Assembly (NCBI GenBank): GCA_964624465.1
Contig: CAZUZD010000116.1
Span: forward strand, 1-17,111
Source of the DNA: CAZUZD01 sp964624465
GTDB lineage: Bacteria > Planctomycetota > Planctomycetia > Isosphaerales > Isosphaeraceae
Reading direction: 5' to 3'
DNA: 17,111 bases
Positions 5,735-14,400 of this stretch are shown in pieces (within the stretch, counting starts at the first letter, position 1; every line of letters starts with the position of its first letter). The notes under the pieces are model-generated. The model worked only from the letters and a program-made list of their open reading frames with translations. It was not told where the DNA came from and did no database searches. Both the position numbers and the translations under genes were made by a program.

Positions 5735-7972
5735 ATGCTCGGTCCCGCCCGATCACTTTCGACCAGCCTGATCCTGATCGCGACGGCGAGCTCGTCCGCC
5801 TCGCTCGCCATCGCAACGAGCCCGCCCCAGGATCCGCCGCCGGTGCGGGTCTACGACGGTCAAGAGGCTCCGGTCCCGTTCGTGCCGCTGCATCCCCGCA
5901 CCGCCCAGGAGCGTGATCGCCAGGACGCCCTCCAGCTCTACGTCCAGGCTCGAGCCCTCGAGGACCAGCGGCGCTGGGATCCAGCGATCGCCCTGCTGGA
6001 GAAGGCTCTTCTCAAGGACCCCGAGTCGGTCCCGATCCTCCGCCATCTCAGTCGGCTGAACCGCGCGCTGGGGCGTGTGGATGAGTCGGTGCGTCGCACC
6101 CGCAAGGCCCTGGAGCTGGACCCCGGCGAGACGGAATCACTCAGCCTGCTCGTCGGCCACCTGCTCGCCGAGAAGAACGACGTCGACGCGACCGAGGCGA
6201 TGCTCAGGGGGGTGCTGGCCAACCCGCGGCTCAAGCCCGACTCGGCCGGCGCCACGCTTGCCCATCGGATCCTCGGCGACCTCGAGGTCGAGTTCCGTAG
6301 CCGACCCGACCTGGCCGCCGACCAGTACGCCCTAGTCCTCAAGGCGCTCGACGATCGAGCGGCCGTCCGCCTGCCGCAGAGCGACCAGCAGCGGATTCTG
6401 CGGAACGACGCCGGTGAATCGTACTTCCGGTTCGGCGAGGTCTTCCTCCGCGCCGGTCGACCAGCCGATGCGATCACGGCGCTGCGCCGCGGCCTGGCCT
6501 ATGACCCCGACCACGCCCAGATTCCGCGCTTCCTCGCCGAAGCCCAGCTCCGGCTCGGCAGCCCCGAGGAGGCGCTCACGACCCTGGAAGGCTACCTGAA
6601 GCGACAGCCGCAGGGGCGGGAGCCTTACGAGCTGCTGGGCGAGATCTTCACCGCCTTGAAGCGTGACGGCGACTTCCTGCCACGGCTGGAGCAGGCGGCC
6701 AAGGCCGATCCCAAGAACATCTCCTTGCAATTCGCACTCGCTGAACAGCTCCGCGCCTCCGACCGGGGCGCCGAGGCCGACGATCTCCTGCGCGACCTGC
6801 TCAAGAAGCAGGGCGATCCGCAGGTCTTCGGCCCGCTGGCGGCCTCCCTGCTGAAGGAGCGACGGACCGACGAACTCTTCAAGCTGCTGAGCGACGCGGT
6901 CGGCCGCCGTGGTGGGCCCGAGGCGATCAAGCCGCAGCTCGACGCCATCGCGCAGGACAAGCCTTACGCCGTCGACTTCCTGGCCGCCGGCCTCAAGGCA
7001 CTCCAGGCCGATCCGCCGGTGGTCGAGAAGGTGAAGGGGGCGATCACCGTGCTGGCTTACATCGCCAGGAACGGCAATCAGGTCGACTCGCTGATCGAGC
7101 TCGACCGGATCACGCTCCTGCGGAACCCCTCCGCCCAGGGGTATCGAGAGCTCTTCTTCGACCTCTACCGCAACGGCCGCTACGACGACGCCAGCCGGAC
7201 CATCCGCGAGCTGATCGAGAAGTACCCGGCCGAGCGGACGCCGATGATCCTGGGCGCCCTGGCCCGCAGCGAGATGTTCGCCGGTCGTGTGGAAGGGGCC
7301 CTCGAATCGGCCCGCGAGGCCGCCAAGGTCGATCCCAACGACCTCGAAACCCAGTTCCTGATCGGTTACCTCCTGGGCCGGCTCGAACGCAACGCCGAGG
7401 CGATCGACCACTACCGCTCGATCCTGGACCGGTTCCCGAACAACGACGAGGTCGAGCGCCGTGCTCGTTCCGGCCTGTCGGCCATCTACGTGAACCTCGA
7501 AGATTTCGCCAAGGGTGAGGCCGAGCTGGAGCTGTTACTGGCCAAGTCGCCCGACGATGCCGGTGTGAACAACGACCTGGGGTACCTCTACGCCGACCAG
7601 GGGAAGAATCTCGAGAAGGCCGAGACGATGGTCCGCAAGGCCGTCGAGGAGGACCCGAAGAACGCCTCCTATCTGGATAGCCTGGGCTGGGTGCTCTTCA
7701 AGCGGGACAAGCTCGCCGAGGCCGTCTCGACCCTGGAGCGGGCCGCCGCCGAGACCACCGTGGACGCCACGATTCTCGACCATCTGGGCGACGTCTACTA
7801 CAAGCTCCAGAACTACGACAAGTCGCGCAAGGCCTGGACCCAGGCCGAGCAGATGGCCGCGAAATCGACGCCCCCGGACAAGCGGCTGACCAACATCCGC
7901 AAGAAGATCGCCGAGCTCGACAAACTCATGTCCTCCTCGCAGCCCGACCGGACCGACGCGGCCAAGCCCTGA
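5735..7972 (+). CDS. Exported tetratricopeptide-repeat protein
   Basis: A 745-residue protein. ATG 5735 is preceded by AGGGG and AGGAAG, a purine-rich ribosome binding region, and begins a signal-like segment (MLGPARSLSTSLILIATASS, with possible cleavage around ASLAIA). The upstream TTG at 5699 in the same frame is less likely. A Pro-rich linker follows, then almost the whole chain is helical TPR hairpins with the usual spacing. Examples are LEDQRRWDPAIALLEKALLK followed by DPESVPILRHLSRL, RPADAITALRRGLAYDPDH, GRVEGALESAREAAKVDPND, and a C-terminal set containing NNDLGYLYADQGKNLEKAE and YLDSLGWVLFKRDKLAEAVS. It resembles large bacterial TPR scaffolds that act in or facing the periplasm, and no catalytic domain is visible. 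It has its own promoter candidate and is followed by yebC after 123 bases. Its partner is unknown. Confidence 0.85.
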   Translation: MLGPARSLSTSLILIATASSSASLAIATSPPQDPPPVRVYDGQEAPVPFVPLHPRTAQERDRQDALQLYVQARALEDQRRWDPAIALLEKALLKDPESVPILRHLSRLNRALGRVDESVRRTRKALELDPGETESLSLLVGHLLAEKNDVDATEAMLRGVLANPRLKPDSAGATLAHRILGDLEVEFRSRPDLAADQYALVLKALDDRAAVRLPQSDQQRILRNDAGESYFRFGEVFLRAGRPADAITALRRGLAYDPDHAQIPRFLAEAQLRLGSPEEALTTLEGYLKRQPQGREPYELLGEIFTALKRDGDFLPRLEQAAKADPKNISLQFALAEQLRASDRGAEADDLLRDLLKKQGDPQVFGPLAASLLKERRTDELFKLLSDAVGRRGGPEAIKPQLDAIAQDKPYAVDFLAAGLKALQADPPVVEKVKGAITVLAYIARNGNQVDSLIELDRITLLRNPSAQGYRELFFDLYRNGRYDDASRTIRELIEKYPAERTPMILGALARSEMFAGRVEGALESAREAAKVDPNDLETQFLIGYLLGRLERNAEAIDHYRSILDRFPNNDEVERRARSGLSAIYVNLEDFAKGEAELELLLAKSPDDAGVNNDLGYLYADQGKNLEKAETMVRKAVEEDPKNASYLDSLGWVLFKRDKLAEAVSTLERAAAETTVDATILDHLGDVYYKLQNYDKSRKAWTQAEQMAAKSTPPDKRLTNIRKKIAELDKLMSSSQPDRTDAAKP

Positions 7973-7991
7973 CGGCGCAACTCGTCCGGGT

Positions 7992-8020
7992 CGCCACCGG
8001 GTCGACGTGACCCGTGGGCG
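7992..8020 (+). terminator. Imperfect hairpin after the TPR gene
   Basis: GGGTC, a GACGT loop and GACCC form a core stem. It is extended by CGCCAC against GTGGGCG, with one unpaired base on each side. No T-run follows. It is a weak candidate for the end of the TPR transcript. Confidence 0.3.
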
Positions 8021-8095
8021 AGCCGAACCTCAGACCCAACGGTGACCGGACGAACCTCGGTCCCGCCACGTGTGACCCCGGAGATCGCGGATTCC

Positions 8096-8833
8096 ATGGC
8101 CGGCCACTCTCACTCCGCGAACATCGCGCACCGCAAGGGCGCCGTCGACGCCAAGCGCGGGAAGCTCTTCAGCAAGCTCTGTCGGGCCATCTATGTCGCG
8201 GCCAAGAGCGGCGGTGGCGACCCGGCATCGAACCTCCGCCTGCGCTACGCCATCGACAAGGCCCGCTCGTACTCCTGCCCCAAGGAGAACATCGAGCGTG
8301 CGATCAAGAAGGGGACCGGCGAGCTGGGGGCCGAGAACTTCGAGGAGGTCATGTACGAGGGCTACGGCCCCGGCGGAGTGGCCGTGATGTGCGAGGTGCT
8401 CACCGACAACCGCAACCGCACCGCGGGCGACCTGCGGCGGGCCTTCGAGATCAGCGGCGGCAACCTCGGCGCCACCGGCTGCGTCAGCTACCTCTTCTCC
8501 TACAAGGGCATGTTCCTGATTCCGGCCAAGGGTATCGAGGAGGACCGGCTCATGGAGATCGTCCTCGACGCCGGCGCCGACGACCTGCAGCGCGTCGAGG
8601 ACTTCTTCGAGGTCACCTGCGATTCCAAGAACTTCGAGGCGGTTCGCAAGGTGCTCGAGGACCAGAAGATCCCCGTCGAGACCGCCGAGACGACGTACAT
8701 CCCGGCCAACTGGGTCGAGCTCGACGTCGAGAACGGCAAGAAGATGCTGAAGCTCCGCGACCTCCTCGACGAGAACGAGGATGTCCAGAACGTCTACGCC
8801 AACGACGACGTGCCCGAGGCGGCAATGGCCTGA
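8096..8833 (+). CDS. yebC: YebC/PmpR/TACO1-family regulatory protein
   Basis: A 245-residue member of the YebC family. It starts with the diagnostic N terminus as MAGHSHSANIAHRK (most homologues have MAGHSKWANIKHRK) and continues KRGKLFSKLCRAIYVAAKSGGGDPASN. Later it has NRLR-like basic residues, YEGYGPGGVAVMCEVLTDNRNRT and GGNLGATGCVSYLF, all family hallmarks. Length is normal. ATG 8096 is chosen because the family always begins at MAGHS; the frame stays open 18 codons further upstream without conserved sequence. Family members have been described as DNA-binding regulators (PmpR) and as translation factors acting on ribosomes at proline-rich stretches (the TACO1 branch). The sequence alone does not show which role applies here. 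It appears to stand alone, with a strong hairpin downstream. Confidence 0.95.
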   Translation: MAGHSHSANIAHRKGAVDAKRGKLFSKLCRAIYVAAKSGGGDPASNLRLRYAIDKARSYSCPKENIERAIKKGTGELGAENFEEVMYEGYGPGGVAVMCEVLTDNRNRTAGDLRRAFEISGGNLGATGCVSYLFSYKGMFLIPAKGIEEDRLMEIVLDAGADDLQRVEDFFEVTCDSKNFEAVRKVLEDQKIPVETAETTYIPANWVELDVENGKKMLKLRDLLDENEDVQNVYANDDVPEAAMA

Positions 8834-8894
8834 GCCACGCCCGGCCCTCGAGCGGCCGTCGTCCGCCAGTTCCCCTTCGCTCGTTCGATTCCTC

Positions 8895-8930
8895 GAAGGC
8901 CGTCAACGCCCGCTGGCCGTGACGGCCTTC
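8895..8930 (+). terminator. Hairpin terminator candidate after yebC
   Basis: GAAGGCCGTCA (8895-8905) and TGACGGCCTTC (8920-8930) are perfect 11-bp inverted arms. The 14-base loop contains a further short GCC/GGC pairing. No T-run follows. It lies 62 bases after the yebC stop and ends 20 bases before dapL, overlapping the dapL leader, so it could also modulate dapL. Confidence 0.5.
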
Positions 8931-8950
8931 CTGCCCGCAGGACCCGACTG

Positions 8951-10123
8951 ATGCCCGCCATCGAGTTCGAGAAGGCCGAGCGGCTCAAGAAGCTGCCGCC
9001 ATACCTCTTCGCCGAGATCGACCGCAAGAAGAAGGCCGCCATCGCCGCCGGCCGCGACGTGATCAACCTGGGTGTCGGCGATCCGGACCGGCCGACTCCC
9101 GAGCCGATCATCCGCAGCCTCCAGAAGCACGTCGAAAACCCGTCCTTCCACCAGTATGCCCTCGATCAGGGCGCGCCCGAGCTGCGGCAGTCGATCGCCG
9201 CGTTCTGCCAGAAGCGGTACGGCCTGGCCCTCGATCCGGGCAGCGAGATCCTGCCGCTGATCGGCTCGAAGGAGGGCATTGCCCACTTTCCGCTGGCCGT
9301 GCTGAACCCCGGCGACGTCAGCCTGGTGCCCGACCCGTGCTACCCGGTCTACCGGTCCAGCACGATGTTCGCCGGCGGCGAGGTCTTCCTCATGCCGCTC
9401 GAGGCGAAGCACGGCTTCAAGCCCGACCTGGCGGCCATCCCCGACGAGATCTGGCACCGCGCGCGGCTGCTGTTCCTGAACTACCCGAACAACCCCACCG
9501 GCGGCGTTGCCGACCTGGCGTTCTTCGAGGAGGTCGTCGAGCGCGCCCGGCGTCACAACGTGATCGTGGCCCAGGACGCGGCCTACAACGAGATGTATTA
9601 CGAAACGCCCCCGCCGAGCATCCTGCAGGTGCCCGGGGCGCGTGACGTGGCCGTCGAGTTCCACAGCCTCTCGAAGACCTTCAACATGACCGGCTGGCGC
9701 GTCGGCTTCGCCGTCGGCGGCGCCCCGATGATCGCCGCACTGGGCCAGGTGAAGGCGAACACCGACTCGGGGATCTTCACGGCCATCCAGTGGGCCGCGA
9801 AGACCGCCCTCGACGAGTACGACACGATCACCCCCCCGATCCGCCAGCTGTACCGCGAGCGCCGGGATGCCTTCGTCGCCGGCCTGCGCAAGATCGGCTG
9901 GGAGGTCCCGACCCCCGAGGCCACCTTCTACGTCTGGATACCCTGCCCCAAGGGGATCAGCTCGCTGGAGCTCTCGGGCCGACTGCTGGAGGAGGCCGAC
10001 ATCGTGATGACCCCCGGCATCGGCTTCGGCCAGACCGCCGGCGGGTACATCCGGGCCGCGCTCACGGTCGAGACGCCCCGGCTGCTCGAGGCGATCGACC
10101 GCATCGCGAAGCTCAAGCTCTGA
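8951..10123 (+). CDS. dapL: LL-diaminopimelate aminotransferase-type PLP enzyme
   Basis: A 390-residue class I/II aminotransferase. It resembles the DapL group, which converts tetrahydrodipicolinate plus glutamate directly to LL-diaminopimelate for lysine and peptidoglycan synthesis. Visible features are the N-terminal LPPYLFAEIDRKK, GVGDPDRPTP, the HQYALDQGAPELR substrate loop, NYPNNPTGG (Asn177-Gly185; Asn181 contacts PLP), Asp209 and Tyr212 in QDAAYNEMYY, the Schiff-base Lys242 in SLSKTFNMTGWRVGFAVG, and the C-terminal Arg of YIRAALT that would bind a carboxylate. Length is slightly below the plant/chlamydial enzymes (about 410). ATG 8951 has AGGA eight bases upstream. Related aminotransferases of alanine or aspartate type share most of these motifs, so substrate specificity is inferred. 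folK follows after 102 bases, separated by a hairpin. Confidence 0.85.
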   Translation: MPAIEFEKAERLKKLPPYLFAEIDRKKKAAIAAGRDVINLGVGDPDRPTPEPIIRSLQKHVENPSFHQYALDQGAPELRQSIAAFCQKRYGLALDPGSEILPLIGSKEGIAHFPLAVLNPGDVSLVPDPCYPVYRSSTMFAGGEVFLMPLEAKHGFKPDLAAIPDEIWHRARLLFLNYPNNPTGGVADLAFFEEVVERARRHNVIVAQDAAYNEMYYETPPPSILQVPGARDVAVEFHSLSKTFNMTGWRVGFAVGGAPMIAALGQVKANTDSGIFTAIQWAAKTALDEYDTITPPIRQLYRERRDAFVAGLRKIGWEVPTPEATFYVWIPCPKGISSLELSGRLLEEADIVMTPGIGFGQTAGGYIRAALTVETPRLLEAIDRIAKLKL

Positions 10124-10157
10124 TCCCCAGGCCCTCCGCGCCCGACAACACCGCACA

Positions 10158-10197
10158 GCCCCGGACCTCCCACGCCACGGCGCGTCGGATCCGGGGC
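10158..10197 (+). terminator. Hairpin between dapL and folK
   Basis: GCCCCGGA (10158-10165) and TCCGGGGC (10190-10197) are exact 8-bp inverted arms. Inside them ACGC (10172-10175) pairs with GCGT (10182-10185). The tail CGTTGCGTTGG is only moderately T-rich. It is a plausible dapL terminator 35 bases after the stop. Confidence 0.5.
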
Positions 10198-10225
10198 CGT
10201 TGCGTTGGCACTTGGAGTCTGGACC

Positions 10226-11041
10226 GTGATCCCAACGACGGCCTGGATCGGGCTGGGGAGCAACCTGGGCGATCGCAACCGTATCCTGGATGACGCCCTC
10301 TACGCGCTCGGGACTCTGCCAGGCAGCCGACTGGTAGGGTGCAGCTCGCTGGTGTCGACCGCGCCGGTCGGCGGTCCCCCCGGTCAGGGGCCGTACCTCA
10401 ATGCCGCCGCGGGCCTGGAGACGACTCTGGCACCGCACGACCTGCTGGCCGAACTCCAGGCGATCGAACAGGCCGCCGGACGTCGGCGCGTGGTCCGCTG
10501 GGGCGAACGTTCGCTCGATCTCGACCTGCTGCTCCACGGCTCGACCGGACTCGTCACGCCCGGACTTACCCTTCCCCATCCCCGCCTGGCGGTCCGCCGA
10601 TTCGTGCTCGAACCGCTGGCACAGATTGCCCCCGACGTGATCCACCCGACCACCGGCCAGACGATCGGCCAGCTCCTCGATCGTCTCGAACGTCGTCCGG
10701 GCCTCCTCGCCCTGGCTGGGCCCGATCACCCTCTCAAGCACCGGCTCGCGGCCCATCTTCACGCGGTGTTCTCCGGCTCATTGCCCACCTCCGCCGGCAC
10801 TTCAGGTCTCGGTGCCTTCCAGGGTCGGTGGCGGTTGCTGCCGGACCCGTTCGAACTTGCTCCGATGGCTCCGGCCAATGCACTCCTCACGCCCACGCTT
10901 GCTATCGTGATCGACCCAGACTCGCAGTGGAGACCGACGACTCAGACGCCGACCTGGCCCTTGATCTGGCCGGAAGCACTCGACTGGGACCCGCTGGTGG
11001 CGGAGGTCGTCTCGACGCTCCTGGCCGCTCAGCCGGACTGA
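10226..11041 (+). CDS. folK: FolK (HPPK) with a C-terminal degenerate kinase-like extension
   Basis: A 271-residue protein. Residues 1-~155 are 6-hydroxymethyl-7,8-dihydropterin pyrophosphokinase, which transfers pyrophosphate from ATP to the pterin in folate synthesis. The motifs are GLGSNLGDR (9-17), STAPVG, PYLNAAAGLET, and R91-W-G-E-R95 with the metal ligands Asp98 and Asp100 in LDLDLLL, then LPHPRLAVRRFVLEPL. GTG 10226 is chosen because GGAG lies eight bases upstream and HPPKs start just before TAWIGLGSN; a TTG at 10205 is the alternative. Ordinary HPPKs are about 160 residues, so some 110 residues are extra. The extension opens with LLALAGPDHPLKHRLAAHL, whose spacing equals the Walker A region of deoxynucleoside kinases (GPxGxGKTTLA). 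Only the first Gly and Lys171 are kept. A hydrophobic strand PTLAIVID follows. It may be a decayed FolK-kinase fusion; this part is an inference. Confidence 0.9.
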   Translation: MIPTTAWIGLGSNLGDRNRILDDALYALGTLPGSRLVGCSSLVSTAPVGGPPGQGPYLNAAAGLETTLAPHDLLAELQAIEQAAGRRRVVRWGERSLDLDLLLHGSTGLVTPGLTLPHPRLAVRRFVLEPLAQIAPDVIHPTTGQTIGQLLDRLERRPGLLALAGPDHPLKHRLAAHLHAVFSGSLPTSAGTSGLGAFQGRWRLLPDPFELAPMAPANALLTPTLAIVIDPDSQWRPTTQTPTWPLIWPEALDWDPLVAEVVSTLLAAQPD

Positions 11042-11445
11042 GGCAACCCGAACCGTGCCGCTGGTCGGACGAGCGGCCTGTCGACCACACCGGGAGCTCC
11101 GGAGCGAGGTCGGTCCGGGCCCTGGAGGTTCCTGGAGCGGGTCTCGTAGCCGAATCCCGATCGGTCGGTTAGAATCCTGGATCGCTCGCTGTACGAGCAG
11201 GACAGGGATTCGCGTTTCAGCGATCCATGACTGGCGATGGCGCCAGGAGGCGGTCGAACACCTGATCCAATCAGGTGATTCGTGTGCCCAGGATCGCCTC
11301 GGCTGCTGCGGCCGGTTCCCATCGCGTCGGCCGGAATGGCCGTTTCGGGATGGAGTCGGGAGCCGTCGGGTCTGACTCGCCAGGCAACGCCGTGGATGTG
11401 GACCACGGGGCCCGGAATCGCCGCCAGTTCAGGATTCGCCCACCG
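11042..11445 (+). promoter_or_regulatory. Non-coding stretch dense in inverted repeats ahead of the hybrid kinase
   Basis: These 404 bases show no convincing gene. Between 11151 and 11277 several long inverted repeats overlap. CGAATCCC (11151-11158) pairs with GGGATTCG (11205-11212). TGGATCGCT (11178-11186) pairs with AGCGATCCA (11219-11227), giving an interleaved, pseudoknot-like order. GAATCC (11172-11177) can instead pair with GGATTC (11206-11211) around an inner GCTCG/CGAGC hairpin (11184-11198). CTGGCG/CGCCAG (11231-11246) and CACCTGAT/ATCAGGTG (11259-11277) follow. A TAGAAT (11170-11175) could be a -10 but lacks a recognisable -35. Both a structured leader RNA with alternative folds and a cluster of protein-binding palindromes are possible. 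It does not match a riboswitch class I know. Confidence 0.4.
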
Positions 11446-14400
11446 ATGAGTATGTCCCCGGACGATCCGCTCCGCGACCCCGAGCGGCTGCGCGCGATGC
11501 AGGCCACCGGACTCGTCGATTCTCCGAGCGACGTCAGCTTCGATCGGCTGACGCGACTGGTGGCCGAGGTCCTCGGCGTCCCGATGGTGCTCCTGACCCT
11601 GGTCGAGGTGGATCGGCTATTCTTCAAGAGTCAGATCGGCCTGCCCGAGCCCTGGGCCAGTCGCCGCGAAGCCGCGATCGGCGAGACCTACTGTCGGCGG
11701 GTGGTCCAGCAGGGCGGCCCGGTCGTCATTCCGGACCTGAATCGCGAGCCGGACAGCGGCTCGATCCCTGCCGGCCAGGGGTTGGGCGCGGTCGCTTACC
11801 TGGGAATGCCACTGTTCAGCTCCAGCGGCCAGGTGCTCGGCGTGCTGGCAGCCCTGGACACACGCCCGCGTGCCTGGACTCCCGCGGACATCGGGCTCCT
11901 GCACCAGCTGGCCACGCTGGTGGAGTCGGAGATCGTTGCAGCCGTGGAGCGGACCGAGCTGGAACGGTCCCGGCTCCACCTGGACCTCCAGCGCCGGCTC
12001 ACCCAGGCGATCGCCGACTCGACGGACTTCGAGTCGGGCCTTCCGCGACTGCTCGAGGTGCTCGGGACCGGGTTGCGACTGGATGTCGGCGAATACTGGA
12101 CCGTGGATGCCCCCCGCGGCGAGCTCCGGATCCACGAGGCGCTCTGGTCGTCGCCCGAGGTCGGCCCCGGTTTCGTTGACGCCTCGCGGGGTCTGACCCT
12201 GGCCCGCGGCGAAGGATTGCCCGGGTGGGTCCTGGAGCAGGGACGGGCCGCCTGGTGCGCCGACCTGGCGGAGATCCTGGTGCCGCACCGCATGCGGTCC
12301 AGCACCCGACCCGGTCTGCGCGGTGTGATCGCGTTCCCGGTCCTCGACGGTGCCGAGGTCCTCGGGGTCATGGCGTTCCTGGGCCGACATCCCCTGAACC
12401 GCGACGACCAGATGTCGCCGTTCCTGCAGGCCCTCGGGCAGCAGCTGGGTCAGTTCGCCCGGGGAGCTCGTCCGGTCACCCCGATGCCGCCATCCGACCG
12501 AGTTCCGGAGACCGTGGTGTCGCCCGCCAGCGATGGCCTGGTGAGCTTCGACGAGCGCGGGCAAATCCGGTCGATCAATGCTTCCGCCGAGCGGCTCTTC
12601 GGACATCCCGGCGCAGCCGCGGTGGGCTTGCCGCTGGAACGGATTCTCCGGCTCGAGGCGTCTGCGGCTCCGGACCCTTCCGCGACCGGGATCGGAACGT
12701 TCGAGCGGTCGCCCAGCGATTTCTTCGGGGGGACCGTACCGGCCACCGGCGTCCGCCACGACGGGACTCCATTCCCCGCCGGGGTGGTCCTCAGCACCCG
12801 TCGGCGTCAGGGTGAGCTGCATTACCAGGCGCTGGTGCGTGACCTGACTGTGCAGCGGCGAGTGGACGAGGAACTCCGCTCCACCAACGCGCTGCTGCAG
12901 CTGATCCACAAGATCCACCTGGGATTCATGGCCGACACGCCCGTCGGCGAGCTCTTCGATCGCACGCTGTCCGCCATCCTGGTGCTGACGGGCTGCGAGT
13001 ATGGGTTCCTGTCCGAGGTTCTCCGGGATCCCGAGGACCAGCCGTACATCCGGACCCTGGCGATCACGGACATCACCTGGGATGACCACACCCGGGCCTT
13101 TTACAACCGGACCGGAAGCCTCGGCCTGGAGTTCCGGAACCTCAAGACCCTGTTCGGACGCGTCCTGACCACAGGCCAGCTCGTGATCTCGAATGATCCG
13201 GCCGCCGACCCGCGCAGCGGCGGCCTGCCGCCGGGACATCCTCCGCTGGATTCGTTCCTCGGGCTGCCGCTGCACCAGGGCAATCGGCTCTTCGGCATGA
13301 TTGGCCTGGCCAATCGCCCCGGGGGGTTCGACGAGGCGCTGGTGCACTATCTCGAACCGCTGGTCAGCTCGGTGGCCAGCATCATCGAAGGGTATCAGAT
13401 CCAGCGCGAACGGGACCGTGTCGAGGCCGAGCTGCAGGCGGCGAAGGTCGCGGCCGAACTGGCCAACCTCTCCAAGACCCAGTTCCTGGCCAACATGAGC
13501 CACGAGGTTCGCACCCCCGTGTCGGCCGTACTTGGCTACGCCGAGATGCTCCTGGAACCGCACCTGCCACCCCACGAATCCGCTCAGGCGATCCAGGCCA
13601 TCCGGAGCAACGGCGGACACCTGCTGCGGATCCTCGACGATATCCTCGATCTCTCGAAGGTCGAGGCCGGCAAGCTGATCCTGGAGCCGATCCCCTATTC
13701 CCCGTGGCAGCTCATCCGCGAGGTCGTGGCCGCCCTCCGGGTTCGCGCCGACGAGCGCCGGATCCGGCTGGAGCCCCACGCCACCTCCTCCATCCCGGGT
13801 CTGGTCCTGCTCGACCCGACTCGTGTGCGCCAGGTCCTGGTCAACCTGGTGAGCAACGCCGTCAAGTTCTCCGAGCCCGGCGGCCGGATCGAAGTCCGGA
13901 TCGGGATCACTCCGCAGACCGACGAATCGCCGTCGCAGCTCCTGATCGAGGTCGAGGATCAGGGCATCGGCATGAGCCCCGAGCAGCAGGAAGTGATCTT
14001 CCAGGCCTTCCAGCAGGCCGACAACTCGACCACCCGCCGCTTTGGTGGCACTGGCCTGGGTCTGAGCATCACCAGGCGGCTGGTGGACCTGATGGGCGGC
14101 ACGATCCGGGTCCGCAGCACGCTCGGTCAGGGCAGCTGCTTCTCGGTCTGGTTGCCGTTCCAACCCACCACACACCAGGCCGGCGAGCCGATCGCCTGGG
14201 CGTCACCCACCGACCTGATGGCCGCAGCACCCACGGCCCGACGCACCCGAGGGGCCCTCCCGGTCCGTCAGCTCCGCGGCCGCGTGCTGCTCGCCGAGGA
14301 CAGCCTGGACAATCAGCGCGTGCTGCTCTACTACCTGAGCCGGATCGGGCTCGTGGCGGAGGTGGCCCTGAACGGATTGGAAGCGGTGGAGAAGGCGCGT

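Noticed and set aside
11231..11290. Fluoride riboswitch suggested by GGCGATGG and a downstream CTGAT
   Set aside because: The remaining conserved positions and the second helix order do not fit, and the downstream gene is a histidine kinase rather than a fluoride exporter.
11275..11445. N-terminal extension of the hybrid kinase from GTG 11275, and small frames in both directions across 11029-11406
   Set aside because: The translated sequence has no domain resemblance and overlaps the inverted-repeat region; ATG 11446 precedes the first GAF domain at a normal distance.
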